DNA from: Gracilariopsis chorda | Lineage: Eukaryota; Rhodophyta; Florideophyceae; Gracilariales; Gracilariaceae | Assembly: GCA_003194525.1 (NCBI GenBank) | Contig: NBIV01000280.1 | Span: 25,176 to 89,175 of the forward strand | DNA: 64,000 nucleotides | Direction of reading: 5' to 3' | Shown here: positions 18,715 to 29,893 of the stretch, piece by piece | Layout: every line of letters starts with the position of its first letter | Numbering within the stretch: the first letter of the stretch is position 1 | Translations under genes and position numbers: made by a program | The notes under the pieces: model-generated | Seen by the model: only the letters and a program-made list of their open reading frames with translations | Told to the model about the DNA's origin: nothing | Database searches by the model: none

Positions 18715-20417
18715 TTAAGCGGCTCTGATGTCACTCTCACGAGTGGCATCAGGATTAGATCGTTCAAATGCTTCCTTCGCAGCGGCTTGTTTGCTCATGA
18801 AGATCGCAGTCTCTCTGTCCCTCCCGACAATCACGTCTTGTTCACCAGATACTCCCTCGCTACCTGCGACAAAATGTGCATCATTTGATCGAATGGAGTT
18901 TTCTCTAGGTCGACCAATGATTTCCCTTTGACTTTGGTCTCCGTCAACGGCGTTCGTTCTGTGAAGCATTTGTGCCTTTCTATTGTCCCTCTCTTGAGAT
19001 ATATTGTTTATGAGACAATCAATGCTAGCACTGCGTCCAGTTTTAGCACCGGTTCCATTCCTGAAGTTGTTCTGAATATTGTCTTGACGTTCTGTTTTTT
19101 TCCTTGTGTTGACGTTTGTAGCTGAAGAGGGGTTGTTTTCTTGATTATGGGTGGACGATTGTGGGGCTGTGGAAGAAATATGAGAACCATTTGCTTTCAC
19201 AGATTTTCCTCGTGGTTCTTCATATTTAGAACTGGTGAGGGCTTTAGTAGGAATCCTCGGAGCCTCCTCTGATTTGATACTAGCCTCCTCATGTACTTCC
19301 CACAACTGGCGTCCCTTCTTGTTCTGAGTTATTTTCCCAACTGAAAGGAGGTTTCTGAAGTGACCCTTGCACTGCACCCAGCTTCTAGATCCATGCAATG
19401 CAGAGACAGCTTCCCGAAGGACGGTGGTTTCATCCTCATTAGCATTCTTTTTTATGATGTCGAAGAACAACGCGTTCTCCGCATCAGTCCAGTTGTTACG
19501 GATCCGCTTGTTGGGACGGGGGCCTCTTGGATTCAGAAGTGTGCGAATATTGTCCCTGCGACCAGCTGTTACCAGCTGCAACGGTGTTCTTGTGCGTTGC
19601 TCGAGTTCAGGCAAAGAAACTGACGAGTATCTTTTTAAGGTGTAGCCCTGAGTTGGAGTGATCTGATCATACGGCCTGTTGGGGAAAGGCGTTTGATGAG
19701 CAAAACGGTTCAGTGCCAGTACAGGTTCAGAATTTTCGTGACGTTGAGGATGATGGACGTCTTGAGAGTGTGCACCGTTTGGTGCTTGAGGACGAGCATT
19801 TCCCTTCATGTAAATGGTATTCGATGGCGGTAGCTCCATGCCACGTGCAGGGCCTGAACATTTCCGGGACTGCTGGAGAGATGCTCTTTCTTCGTTTCCT
19901 CGAATAATTCTTTCCGTTTCAACAGCACAATGCTCAATGGTTTCCCCAATCTGTTAGTACGTTAAGGTGATTACGGATTTTATGAGCAGAAGAATGTGTT
20001 AGATTTCTCTATGTAAAGTCCATGTTGATGAAATACAGCTAGCTTTGCTGAACTACTCAAATGTAGCGTAGAGAGCGTTCTGCAGTGCGCCGTTTCGGAT
20101 ACGGTGCTAATAGTAGGAGGTAGTCCGGTTGACTTTGAAAATGAAAAAGAGGATCCGAGCCTTACCTTAACGAAATGAAACGCTACTTCTCTTAAAGTAT
20201 CAAACCAGAGTGAATCGGTTTCCTCGCAAACGTTTGGGTGGGTACTTGACATGTTGGGAGGCCTAAGGTTTGCCAAACAGGAAAACGCACCCGCCACGTA
20301 CCCGAAGGGGTCGTTAGGTGAACTGTGGGCCGTAGGAGCTCCTTGGAAAGAATGAGTGGGGTTGCTTGTATTGGGACAGGAGGAGGGGAGTGGATTGGAT
20401 GCTTTGAAATTAGTCAT
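18715..20417 (-). CDS. SANT/Myb-domain protein, two exons
   Basis: Exon 1 is 20166-20417 and exon 2 18715-19950, joined over a 215-bp intron (GTAAGG...CTAACAG) in phase 0; the product is 495 residues. Splicing removes the need for the internal Met at 19839 as a start. A Myb/SANT-like helix-turn-helix lies at about residues 235-290 (NNWTDAENALFFDIIKKN, RSWVQCKGHFRNLL), with Trp residues in the expected helices. Flanks are low in complexity and rich in Ser, Asn and Gln. SANT domains bind DNA or histone tails, so a nuclear chromatin or transcription role is inferred. No further domain is recognised. Confidence 0.72.
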
Positions 20418-21616
20418 GGGATGATAGAAAGGTGACTACGGAGGGAGAGCGCGTCTGGACAAAGAGCCGCCCCAGTTATGATGAGCAGCATGGCACAGAC
20501 GATTTATAGTTCACTTGGCGCCAGTTGGCTATTTGGGTTAAGTGGTCCCCTAGTCGCATACTAAACTCTCAAGCAACTGCGTTGCGGGGCTTATTAGCGC
20601 TCGCAAAGATACTCTCACGCGCGAGGCGTGTTTGACGGAGAGGTACGATTGGAAGCTATGCAGAATTAACGAAAAAAGACAACTATGCTTCTTCTTCGAC
20701 GGGTCATTTGTCACCAACACGCTATTATCGTGACCGACACAGCGGTCATCCATCACTCCTTCCCGCCCACGGCCAACCAAACGCCTTCGTTCAAACTGTT
20801 GATTTCCGCTGCCCCGCCCGCTTCACAAACCGCCTTTGGGGACGGACCGTTTCCCTGCCCGGGTCCTTTTTGTTCCGTGACCACTACTCACTCAAGCGTA
20901 TCGTGACCTACATGCACCACTTAAGCTGTTCATAAGCACCAAATAGCGAACAATAGGAGTACTAACCCGCCCCCGAACTTAACAATGTGTACAGTATGTG
21001 TCACTGCCTTGTACCGCCGTCCCCACTTGTTCAGTGATCCCGCAGCTTCACTTCTTCCTAACGGTGCACCACAGAGCATCTGTACACATCAGTGATATTA
21101 GCAGCGGTAGCCTTCTAAACTTTACCCCTCGTACTCTATTGCAAACGCTCTACACGCTGTGCACCTGATCCGAAACGTCGAATGTCAATGGCCCTTAACA
21201 AGCGTCTCGTTTCCCTGTCGTTCCGTGGCACATGTTGGGCTCAAAAGCCACAAATAGAACTTCTGTTGGATAACTGCTACGTCTCTTCCACACCCTGCAC
21301 AGCAAAACTCCGAGGGAGTCTCGTGTTGGGCCGGCCATTTAAACATTCAGTCATCCTTCAAAAAGAAAGCGGATATCTACATCACGCAGAAAGCGGGTTA
21401 TTTTTTCTTTCTTTCCTTGGTATCTTCATGATGAGTTTGTTGTTCGACTCATTGCAGACGAACTACAGCAACCGTAATCATCTTCGAAGATGTTCAAAAT
21501 CTTTCTGAGCTACGATTTGAGGAAATGTATCGTTCCTGCTACTGATTCCTGGGACCAGGAAAATATCCCCTCAAGAGTATCGTTAGAGTCTCATTACAAC
21601 AATAACAACAACACAG

Positions 21617-21640
21617 AGTCTCATGCGAACGCATGAGACT
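21617..21640. repeat. Hairpin with 11-bp perfect arms
   Basis: AGTCTCATGCG and CGCATGAGACT are separated by two bases. The left arm's GAGTCTCAT also occurs once at about 21585. Confidence 0.75.
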
Positions 21641-21911
21641 GGCTGCTTCAATTCTATCGATTCGCCAAGCTATGAGTTTTGAGATGATACGCACTTGCTG
21701 CCTATACGCGCTCCATCAAGAAGTCACAAAACGAAAGAGTTCAGGCGTTCTGACGCACCCTGAACTCCTGTAACAGGTGAAACTGTCTCGAATTTGGAAT
21801 TGATGAAGTATACTTCCAAATGGGCGCAGCAGGTCTAAGTGGTCGGGCACACGCGAAAGTATGGGGTACGAAAGGGGCAGGGTTGTCGCTATGAGTTGTA
21901 GAAGAGAGGAT

Positions 21912-22068
21912 CATCGACCTGTCAGAAGAGCAGATTCTAGTAAAGTATTTCCCAGTCGTTGCACCTCCGTTTCTTTAAGCTTTGGACCATCGACCTGTCA
22001 GAAGAGCAGATTCTAGTAAAGTATTTCCCAGTCGTTGCCCCTCCCCCATTTTAAGCTTTGGACCATCG
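21912..22068. repeat. Tandem duplication, 76-bp period
   Basis: The unit beginning CATCGACCTGTCAGAAGAGC starts at 21912 and 21988; a truncated third copy starts at 22064. The copies differ at only a few bases (in the C-rich stretch before TTTAAGCTTTGGACC), so the duplication is recent. Confidence 0.9.
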
Positions 22069-23541
22069 TTTTCATCATCAGACTTCTAAAAATGACAGGG
22101 ACTTGGAATTAACGACATCATCCGAAAATGCCCTGAACGAGTGCTGTTTTTTCTCGTGAGAGAGCTCTACTTTTATTTGAAGCGCTCTGCGCTATGTAGA
22201 AATTAAACTCGTGTTCCCATGGAAGAGAGGGAGGGGGAGAGGGTGACAGAGACTTCTAAAGATATGGTAAGCTACAGGTACCAAAGGTACTGACACCTTG
22301 TTCAGACACCGAGACTAAACTACCTTTGGGGAATGCCACAATTTCAAGATATGGCCTTCATGTGCGGCGATCAATACTGAAGAATACAGCTCTCTCAAAG
22401 AAATGATTAGGCAGTGGCCAAGCAAGTTCCTTGGTTTCCTGCGGAAAGAGAAGCATCTTTAGACGATACTTCTACCCACAATGCAGTAATTAAGCATTGA
22501 GGGCCCATAGTAAACAACAACAAACAACAACAACAGCTCTCTCACATATGCAGAACATCGGGTTTCTACAAATTCAGTACTCTCATGTCTGTATTTTTGT
22601 GGGCCATGGTCCGCATTCCGAAGACAGGCTAACATTCCTCATGGGTATAATTTCACTGTTCCGATGCTTGGTCTACCCAACATGGCCGTTCTCAGCCTTA
22701 GGCTTTGACTTTCATGTAGTGATTGCTCTAGGATGATGTGTGCATCCTTTCAAGATCCCTGCTTGTAGATGCTTGGTGAAGGAGCAGTGTGGGAAACACC
22801 TTGTCAGTGCTCTTAGCATGTACGTATTCCCGATCATGCGATATACTTTGCTATGGGAAACACATGTGATGCAAAACACGAATATCCCAATATCCCTAAG
22901 AATGCATGTGATCTTGACTTGAACTGTTTCTAATAGCAGCATAGCACCAACACTACAACCTGCAGAGGAGTTTTTACGACGTTGCTTCAGCCTTTTTTGT
23001 CCCTTTGCTCGTGTAACAGCTTTCCGTATAACCCTTGCGTTTACACCTCTAGCCCTTCAACCCCGTACAACATACAAGAGTCTTGTCTCAACCGAAAAGT
23101 CAAACGCCGCATCTGCAAGTACCTCTGTTGTCAGCTAGGTCATCAAGAAGCGTAAATGATGCGCAGCTAGCAAGTATGTACATTTCGTCAAGTGCCACAA
23201 AAACGAGCGCACTGTTGGAAACCAGCAGATGTACGCATTTACGACGCTGTATACCCTTCAGAACCGACAAACTTTACAGAGACAGCTACGCACGTGGAAT
23301 GACAGAGGAAGTAAGCAATCAACTCGGGCGTTACCAGTATAATATGCACAGATTCATACATCTGATAGATACAAATGCGGCACACCAAAAGGCAGTTCAG
23401 AAAAAAAGTCAGAGGAGCTTCCGTGAAGGCACAGGGAGCAACTAATATAGGGCGGATACTTGGGATAAGAATATACGATTTGGCCAAGCAAACAATTAAG
23501 AATCGACGTAACCTTATCTATATATATATATATGACACACG

Positions 23542-25065
23542 TCATGAACGTGAATGGGATAGAAATGAGTATTCACGAATACATTGTAATGCGTTTGGTC
23601 GCATTCGGGGATTGGGACAAAGCAGTTTCATGATGAGTTCTTTTGAAGAGGTCTTGAGCTGAATATTGCCGATATAAGAGGGTGAGAAGAGGAATTCATG
23701 GCGTTCAGCACTTCGCAACTTGCAAAAGGTCAGAATGGTATTCGCTGCAGAGGCGTCTTGCGGATAGCGATGGGAGAATGGAAGTTTTCCGACAAGAAGA
23801 AAATACAGAACGCAGCCAAGCTGCCACATGTCAGCTTTGGCGGCGTAGCGATGGGCCTTGGAGGTCAACAGCTCCGGGGAGGCGCACGAGAGGGAGGACA
23901 CTTTTCCCTTCTCGAAGAAGATGGTGTGCTCGGGGGGAACGCGACCGTTGGCGGGGTTGATGGGGCGACATGTGGAGAAGTCGATGAGCTTGAGTTCAAG
24001 GGGAAGATCGTGATGCAAGAAGAGCACGTTGTTCGGACAGATATCCCAGTGAACAACGCCGGAGGCGTGGAGAAAACCCACGGCCTTGAGCAAGGGGGAG
24101 AAGAGCGAGCGAGCCAGAGAGTGCGATAGGGGACCGTTAGTGCTGACATACTGCGTAAGTGAACCGCCCATGCACTCCTCCATAACGATGTGGACCTCAT
24201 TGACGGTCTCGAAGATATCGAGGACATTGATGATGGCAAAATGTTGCAGGCGAGCTTTCGCAAAAAGAATGTCGCTGGCGACGGAGACGGTTCCATCGCC
24301 TGTGCGCGAGACAGTCTTGACAGCGACGGAAAGAGGTTGGGAAGGTGGGGTGGGGGGACGGTTGTGATGTTGAACCATGGACTTGTGCGAGGTGTTACGG
24401 AGAAGACGCTTGTCGCTGTTGGTGGCGGGAACCTGCAAGGCAGGATCGGGCGAGGAGGTGAAGTGCTGACTGGGCGAGTGGGTTTGCGGGAGGATGACGG
24501 GGGTGGAGCGGCGATAGGAGTTTGCGGAAGCGGATTTTTGAAGAAAGCGGGGAATAGAGAGAGAGCGGGTGTTATTGGTGTGCACGGAGTACTCGGACAT
24601 GGAGGTGGAAGAGGCGATAGAGTCGTCACGGAAGGGAACTTCCGGATAGGCACGGCGGATGATTCCGTGTACGCCGACGCCGATGAGGGCGGAAGAGTCG
24701 ATACGGTAGTAACGGCGAATGGAGGCGGTTGCGCTTGCCTGGAGGGCGGCGCGCCACTTGGAGTATTGGAAAGGGGAGTCGGCGAAGATTCGATAGGGTA
24801 TGCCGCAGTTGGGGGCGGGGGTGAGGTCGATTACTCGGGAAGAGGAGTTTGAACTGAGCTGGCAATCGACGAGATGAAGAACGGGGGTGCTGTCGATCAT
24901 TAGGACGTGGTCCTCGGTGAGGACCACGTATCGGCGTTTGGGGATGGTGAGAAAGGCGCGGCGTCGCACTAGTAGCCAGGCGTCGAGAATGTGAGGACTT
25001 GCGCCTGCGACTGGGGAGGCGGCGGCGGCCTTGATTGCGGCGGCGACGTTACGGCTGTGGGACAT
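23542..25065 (-). CDS. PH-domain protein kinase with atypical catalytic motifs
   Basis: 507 residues. A PH-like domain is probable at residues 25-115 (hydrophobic strands and a final helix with Trp104). The kinase fold then starts with a Gly loop G-V-G-V-H-G (129-134), but the VAVK lysine (Lys250) comes only after an approximately 105-residue Ser/Pro-rich insert, where 15-20 residues are normal. The HRD motif is H-W-D (339-341), followed by N346, and the DFG motif is D-F-S (362-364). Catalytic Asp, Asn and Mg-binding Asp are kept, while the HRD Arg is lost; no clear alpha-C Glu is seen. The C-lobe (CASPELL, KADMWQLGCVLYFLLVGKLPF) is normal. It may be weakly active or a pseudokinase. Confidence 0.8.
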   Translation of the reverse strand: MSHSRNVAAAIKAAAASPVAGASPHILDAWLLVRRRAFLTIPKRRYVVLTEDHVLMIDSTPVLHLVDCQLSSNSSSRVIDLTPAPNCGIPYRIFADSPFQYSKWRAALQASATASIRRYYRIDSSALIGVGVHGIIRRAYPEVPFRDDSIASSTSMSEYSVHTNNTRSLSIPRFLQKSASANSYRRSTPVILPQTHSPSQHFTSSPDPALQVPATNSDKRLLRNTSHKSMVQHHNRPPTPPSQPLSVAVKTVSRTGDGTVSVASDILFAKARLQHFAIINVLDIFETVNEVHIVMEECMGGSLTQYVSTNGPLSHSLARSLFSPLLKAVGFLHASGVVHWDICPNNVLFLHHDLPLELKLIDFSTCRPINPANGRVPPEHTIFFEKGKVSSLSCASPELLTSKAHRYAAKADMWQLGCVLYFLLVGKLPFSHRYPQDASAANTILTFCKLRSAERHEFLFSPSYIGNIQLKTSSKELIMKLLCPNPRMRPNALQCIREYSFLSHSRS

Positions 25066-25289
25066 GACGGAACGGTAGGGGGAAGAAGGTGGAAGTGGGA
25101 CTGGTGGTTATGAATGGGTGGGGGGGAATGTGTAACTAAACTACCGTGGGGTAGGGGACGAGGATGGGAGGTGGGCGGGGAGGTGAGCGTCCGCGAAGGG
25201 TGGGGGGAGAGGGGGAAGGGGGGCGGCTCAACATGGGCCATGCGTAGCAACTCGAGACAGCTGTGAGTGGTGTCGAAGTGGCGCCAATT

Positions 25290-26519
25290 CTACGAAGTAT
25301 GGGAGGGTACGTGGCAGTCGCGCGGCGAGTGCAGCGCGTGTAGACGAGAGTCCAAGAGCTGCGCACGAGTGTGGAACAGGCGCCGATACTCGTTCATCGC
25401 CTGTTCAAACGCGCCCACAAACGCGCCATGCCGCCGTCTCACGCGTCTTGCCACGCGCATCGCGCCCACGTGCAGCGTCGCCTTCAACCAGCGCGCCCGA
25501 ATACTCCGCGATGAAGACACCGCTCGCGATAGCAATACCGTCGCCTCCCGCCCGTGCCGCGCCCGCTGCAGAGCCGACACCAGTCGCATCGCAGACCCGT
25601 CTTCCCCGCACGCCGCCTCCGCCCGCAGAAGCCTCGTCACCCGCATCGCCAGCTCATCTATCGCCGTACGCAGCTGCGGTAACAGTCTGCCCGCACGAGT
25701 ATCGGCCGCTTCCATTCTTCGCTTCAACGCGCGCACATCGTCCGCCGCCTGAATCACCGAGCGTTTCAACTGCAGCTCACCCGTGCGACCAACCGCCCCG
25801 GATAGCCCCACAAACAGTCTCAACGCGTCTTCAAACAGTTTGAACCAGCTGAAAAGCGCGCGAACATCCGCTGCGCAAACGTCGTATTGTCGGTATTCCA
25901 TTGACCATACTATCCGGTACAGGTCTTGCAGTTCGTACACGATTGCGTTGCGTATCATTGCCCATCCCATCTCACCGACTCGCGTTTCCTCCCCTATTAC
26001 GGCCGGCATGCGCTCGATCAGACCGTCAATGTGCTCCTGTCTTCGTCGAACTTGTTCCGCCTCGGTGGGCAGTTCACCACCTTCTTCCATGCGCCTCATC
26101 GTTCCCTTTCGCCTTTGCCTCAGCATCACCCTGCACGGTTCCGCCAATTCGTGGTTCAGTCCCGCCATCAACTCGCGTACCACCCGCGCTTGTGTCTCGC
26201 CCAGTTCCACCCCGATCGTCTCCTCGGGTCCGCTCGTCTTCGAGTGCGTCCATGTCAGCGTGGGTAGTCTCGCAGAGAATTCGAACCCTTCAACGCCGAG
26301 CAATCCGCGAACCGTTCCGGGTGAGTTCCCGTCATCACTGTCTGTCTCCACCACCTGCACTACTTCATCGTAGCCGTCTTCGTCCTCAGCTTCCTCGCTG
26401 TCCCGCGCAGTCCGTGTACCTTCATTTGCTCCCTCGCTCAGTATTCTGCGAAATACTGATACTGGCGCGCTGCGCTGCACATCTTCACTCAGTACTTTGC
26501 GAACTGCCTTTGTCATCAT
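25290..26519 (-). CDS. Unrecognised helical protein
   Basis: 409 residues from an ATG at 26519 (a second follows immediately). I do not recognise the family. The first 70 residues are acidic and probably disordered (DSEEAEDEDGYDEVV). From about 100 onward the sequence is Arg/Ala/Leu-rich and predicted helical, with repeated R-x-x-R and L-x-x-A patterns and few Pro or Gly. There is no signal peptide or membrane segment. It lies 224 bp upstream of the kinase on the same strand. The long open frame, GC-rich third positions and the codon bias support a real gene; a role as a scaffold or coiled-coil protein is only a guess. Confidence 0.65.
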   Translation of the reverse strand: MMTKAVRKVLSEDVQRSAPVSVFRRILSEGANEGTRTARDSEEAEDEDGYDEVVQVVETDSDDGNSPGTVRGLLGVEGFEFSARLPTLTWTHSKTSGPEETIGVELGETQARVVRELMAGLNHELAEPCRVMLRQRRKGTMRRMEEGGELPTEAEQVRRRQEHIDGLIERMPAVIGEETRVGEMGWAMIRNAIVYELQDLYRIVWSMEYRQYDVCAADVRALFSWFKLFEDALRLFVGLSGAVGRTGELQLKRSVIQAADDVRALKRRMEAADTRAGRLLPQLRTAIDELAMRVTRLLRAEAACGEDGSAMRLVSALQRARHGREATVLLSRAVSSSRSIRARWLKATLHVGAMRVARRVRRRHGAFVGAFEQAMNEYRRLFHTRAQLLDSRLHALHSPRDCHVPSHTS

Positions 26520-29032
26520 CGCCTTCGATGTAATTCTTTACTCCCAATTATCAATCGTAACCTTGTCTGTTTCCTTTTCTCTTCTATTCACTCTACTTCC
26601 AGTTCTCATTCTACGGTTTGACAGCAGTCTTCAAAGCCTCCAGCCTCCAGCATCCACCACTAACGCTCGCTATCACGCTAACCGTGTCGCCTTGACCGTT
26701 TCACTAGTAGAAACGTATCTTTCCTCTTTCAGCGTCCAAAGTTCTTTGTTCCTAATGTATCTTGTTGCATAAAACTCCACTCTGCCCAATCTGCGAGTGC
26801 CAACCCATCAAGTGCTCACCGCCAACTGCTCACCATTTTACATGACACACTTCCACACGGCACGCGCCCGTTTGTACGCACCCAGAATCCTCTCTTAAAA
26901 GCTGGCAGCAGATGAAAGTTGTGTCCGACTAGCACACGTCAAGCCGCAAAACTGTACCGTTGGTACCTTCGTACCGCTTAAGTGGCTCACCGTGCACGCA
27001 TGGCTGATTTCAGCATTCATTTTGCTCTCTTCATCTGCAACGTGCGACAGGTGGTTAGGCTTCCTTCTTCTAAATAAGGTCAATCACCACCTGCACAAAT
27101 AGACACTTACTGCTATGCACTTCATCGGTAAGCAATAATGCATCTTCACACACCCAGCCACGTCTGCGCCGCTCTTCCGTACAGCAGCCATCTATTCTCG
27201 TCTCTCCGAATCCACTCCCCTCATCATTTAAAGTTATGCTAGTTGAAATCGCTTCCGATACAAAAGAGTTAAAGAACAACTTAGGGGAACACGCTCGATA
27301 TGCCGGGTATGCAACACGAACGACGCGTCAAAGTTTGCACAAAGCTGAAAACAGATGAGTTCAAGAAAGATACTTGTACTACAAGTGTCCTCCATAGAAT
27401 TAACTCCATATAGCGCTGCTTGCATACACTTGACTTCTGTAATTCATACACTTACATACGTTCTCAAACATATGACTCCGTGGCTGTAAGTCCATGACGC
27501 CGGGATCGAACTATTGATAAGTACCTAAGACCTCACCTGTCACATTTTCCAAAGAGGCGCTAGCTTTCAAGGACACACTCTGTAGCATATCGCTTAATAG
27601 TGCCCTATCAAGAAAAAGAGGTGTTCCAGCTAGGCGATTAGGAATTCGCATGCGCTCCTATCCACGACATAAACGTTATTCGAACAACTGCAGCGTGCCG
27701 ACCTTCTTTTTCACGCGGACCGGCATGTTTTAGAAATAAGATTATCTCTCACAGTGGGTAGTCAAGGTTGTAATGGAACTTCTTCCCCCAAGAAAGAAGT
27801 GCGAATGTTCACTAGCTAATCCTTTCGAAAAGGGTGGAAAAGACTGCGAAGTTACGCCGGAGGAGGATGCCAAATGGAAATGCGATTGGGTCTACTAGGG
27901 GAATTTAGCCGTCCGGTAGCTGAATATCCTTCTACATCTTAGAAGTTAATACCGTTACCTCGGAATTAGAGGTACTGCCTGTAACCACACACACACATAA
28001 GCCACAACGTAGCTATCTAATACGTCTAGCAGTATGAAAGTATGTTGGAGGACCACCTTTGGAGAAGCGTCGCTCCTGCTGTGACGCCCGCTTAAACGTT
28101 AGAGAACACACTAGCTCGATCACGGTGCAAACGCCTGAATCTATCGCAGTTTCCGCACCAGTCCTCAGCAGCTAACAACCCTTCTTCAGCTTGGTTCTAT
28201 AATACCTGTCCAACTCCTCTCACATCATATTGCACCATTCTACTTGACAATGTCATTACGAACCAAAACTGAATCAAAGATAAGCTTATTGACTACGCCA
28301 TGGTGTCCCTCTAGACGAATTTGGAGCGCCTTCATTTGTGTTTTCCATGATAGACTTCCTCTTGTCATATAACTACCACCTGTGAGATAGAGCCTTACGC
28401 TACGGTTTCCTCGTACAGCGTCCTTGGGTTTAATGATTCACGTATCCGATGTAATTGTCTTGAGAAGCATACGAAAAATACGTCGGCACCAGGCCAAGGC
28501 GTCTTGAGCCCACAACATGCAAATGGCGGGTGCCATACTAAGAAGAAGCCAAAGCTCTTCCATACCTTGAAATGATCCCAAATGCACGTATGCGATGTAG
28601 CGTGCAAGACCCTAATGCTATTAAGAAGAAGCCAAAGCCTTTCCGTACCTTGAAATGATCCCAAATGCACTTATGCGATGCGGCATGTAAGAGCCTAATG
28701 TCTCACAAACATCGACGGTTGAATTGCAAACACCAAGACACCCGTACGCCATAAACATGCGACAGACTTGCTCTCTGGTTGAGATTGGCGTTTCGGCCCA
28801 CAAGAACCCAAGGGGTATCTTTCGTACATCAGGGCATCGCTATTGATGACGATAGTCCAGGATGATGCGTACTTTCTGTGAGGAGATGCGGGACTGTCTT
28901 ATTAGGATCACAGCGTTGCAAGGAAACGCCAGCGTCGTTCACTGAATATCAAACTGCAAGAAGATCACCGTGTTTCCGGAGTGACTTTTCAATGGTGTTC
29001 ATCAACTCTGACAGAAGTTGGCATGCCTTCGT
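26520..29032. other. 2.5-kb intergenic region
   Basis: No gene is supported. A GTACCGTTGGTACC-type motif occurs at 26955-26970 and a related TACCGTTACC at 27948. An imperfect 83-bp tandem duplication lies at 28540-28705. Frames on both strands are short. Confidence 0.5.
28540..28705. repeat. Imperfect tandem duplication, 83-bp period
   Basis: The unit beginning AAGAAGAAGCCAAAGC starts at 28540 and 28623, with about a dozen substitutions and no obvious indels. It is older than the 76-bp duplication at 21.9 kb. Confidence 0.85.
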
Positions 29033-29857
29033 CTAGGGATTCGGCAATCTACGAAACGATGCATCGTGTTTCCCCCGATCGCTTTTGTCTACTCTTTGCG
29101 CTTCATCGGTTTTATCGCGTACGTAACGTGTGACAGGATCAGACGAATGTTCTTCATCGGAACGCCTTTCAAATAATGGATGCCGTTCAAAGCGGGTAGC
29201 CATCCATTCGAAAAGTTCCGGCACGTCGGTTACAATATATGCAATACCCGTTCCCTCTTCAAGCACAAAAGCGTATTCGGCGAGCAGCTGGGTCGAGATG
29301 ATGCGCTGACGATTCTTCTTCTTCTTGAAGTGGGGATCTGGGTAGCAGAAGAACAGTTTTTCTATGCTTCCTTTGGCAAAGTAGTTTGGAAGATACTTCA
29401 TCGCATTAGTTCTTTCAAATGCTACATTCCCATAGCTCCCGGGGTATTCCTTGCGCATTTCCAAAACTCTACGGCGACAGAATTCTGCAACACGGTCGCG
29501 AATCTCCAAACCAAGCATTGTCTTGTCCGGAAATGCGGTGCTGAGGCAGGCAAGCAAACCACCATACCCACAGCCAATATCACACCAATCCACCTTTGGA
29601 GAGGGTGGGTTCACGTAGAGCTTGTTGATTGCAAGGTCAGAAGGCTTAACAGGCGGTTCAAACAATCCGTCGTTCAATGGATTAGAATGAGCACGTGCTC
29701 GAAAGTCACGTTTGCTAATCATCCAATTCACTCTCCCGTCCGTTTCTGGATCTTGAGGCGTACGCTTCGCATCTTTAGGTTGTTTCCCATCACCGATTAA
29801 CACGTCGTTCGTGCTACCACCGGGGAGGCCAGAATCACCTAGCTGGCTTGTGTCCAT
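29033..29857 (-). CDS. TRM8: tRNA (guanine-N7-)-methyltransferase catalytic subunit (METTL1/Trm8 type)
   Basis: 274 residues. Together with a WD40 partner (Trm82/WDR4, not in this window) this enzyme makes m7G46 in cytosolic tRNAs. Motifs: RARAHSNPLNDG (eukaryotic family signature), SAM site DWCDIGCGYGGLLACLS, GLEIRDRVAEF, FFCYPDPHFKKKKNRQR and YIVTDVPELFEWM. The N-terminus lacks a transit peptide. The tail after residue 240 is charged and variable. It complements the organellar TrmB at 14.1-15.0 kb. It is divergent from ARL1. Confidence 0.94.
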   Translation of the reverse strand: MDTSQLGDSGLPGGSTNDVLIGDGKQPKDAKRTPQDPETDGRVNWMISKRDFRARAHSNPLNDGLFEPPVKPSDLAINKLYVNPPSPKVDWCDIGCGYGGLLACLSTAFPDKTMLGLEIRDRVAEFCRRRVLEMRKEYPGSYGNVAFERTNAMKYLPNYFAKGSIEKLFFCYPDPHFKKKKNRQRIISTQLLAEYAFVLEEGTGIAYIVTDVPELFEWMATRFERHPLFERRSDEEHSSDPVTRYVRDKTDEAQRVDKSDRGKHDASFRRLPNP

Positions 29858-29869
29858 TTTTATGGGGAA

Positions 29870-29893
29870 GTTCTGCGATCAGTTCTGCGATCA
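29870..29893 (-). repeat. Two tandem copies of 12-bp GTTCTGCGATCA
   Basis: The perfect duplication lies 13 bp upstream of the TRM8 ATG, in its leader or core promoter. Confidence 0.8.

Larger units (their letters stand above)
20418..23541. other. 3.1-kb intergenic region with duplications
   Basis: No supported gene. Contents: an 11-bp-arm hairpin (21617-21640), a 76-bp tandem duplication (21912-22068), GGTACCAAAGGTAC near 22276, CAACAA tracts (21600 and 22510), and a TA microsatellite at 23518-23533. Short frames on both strands have no recognisable domains. Confidence 0.5.

Noticed and set aside
24190-24852. 220-codon Gly-rich plus-strand frame within the kinase
   Set aside because: Antisense shadow of the kinase gene, arising from GC-rich codons.
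27486-27520. GCCGGGATCGAAC, resembling a tRNA T-arm on the minus strand
   Set aside because: The stem complement and the other arms of a tRNA cloverleaf are missing.
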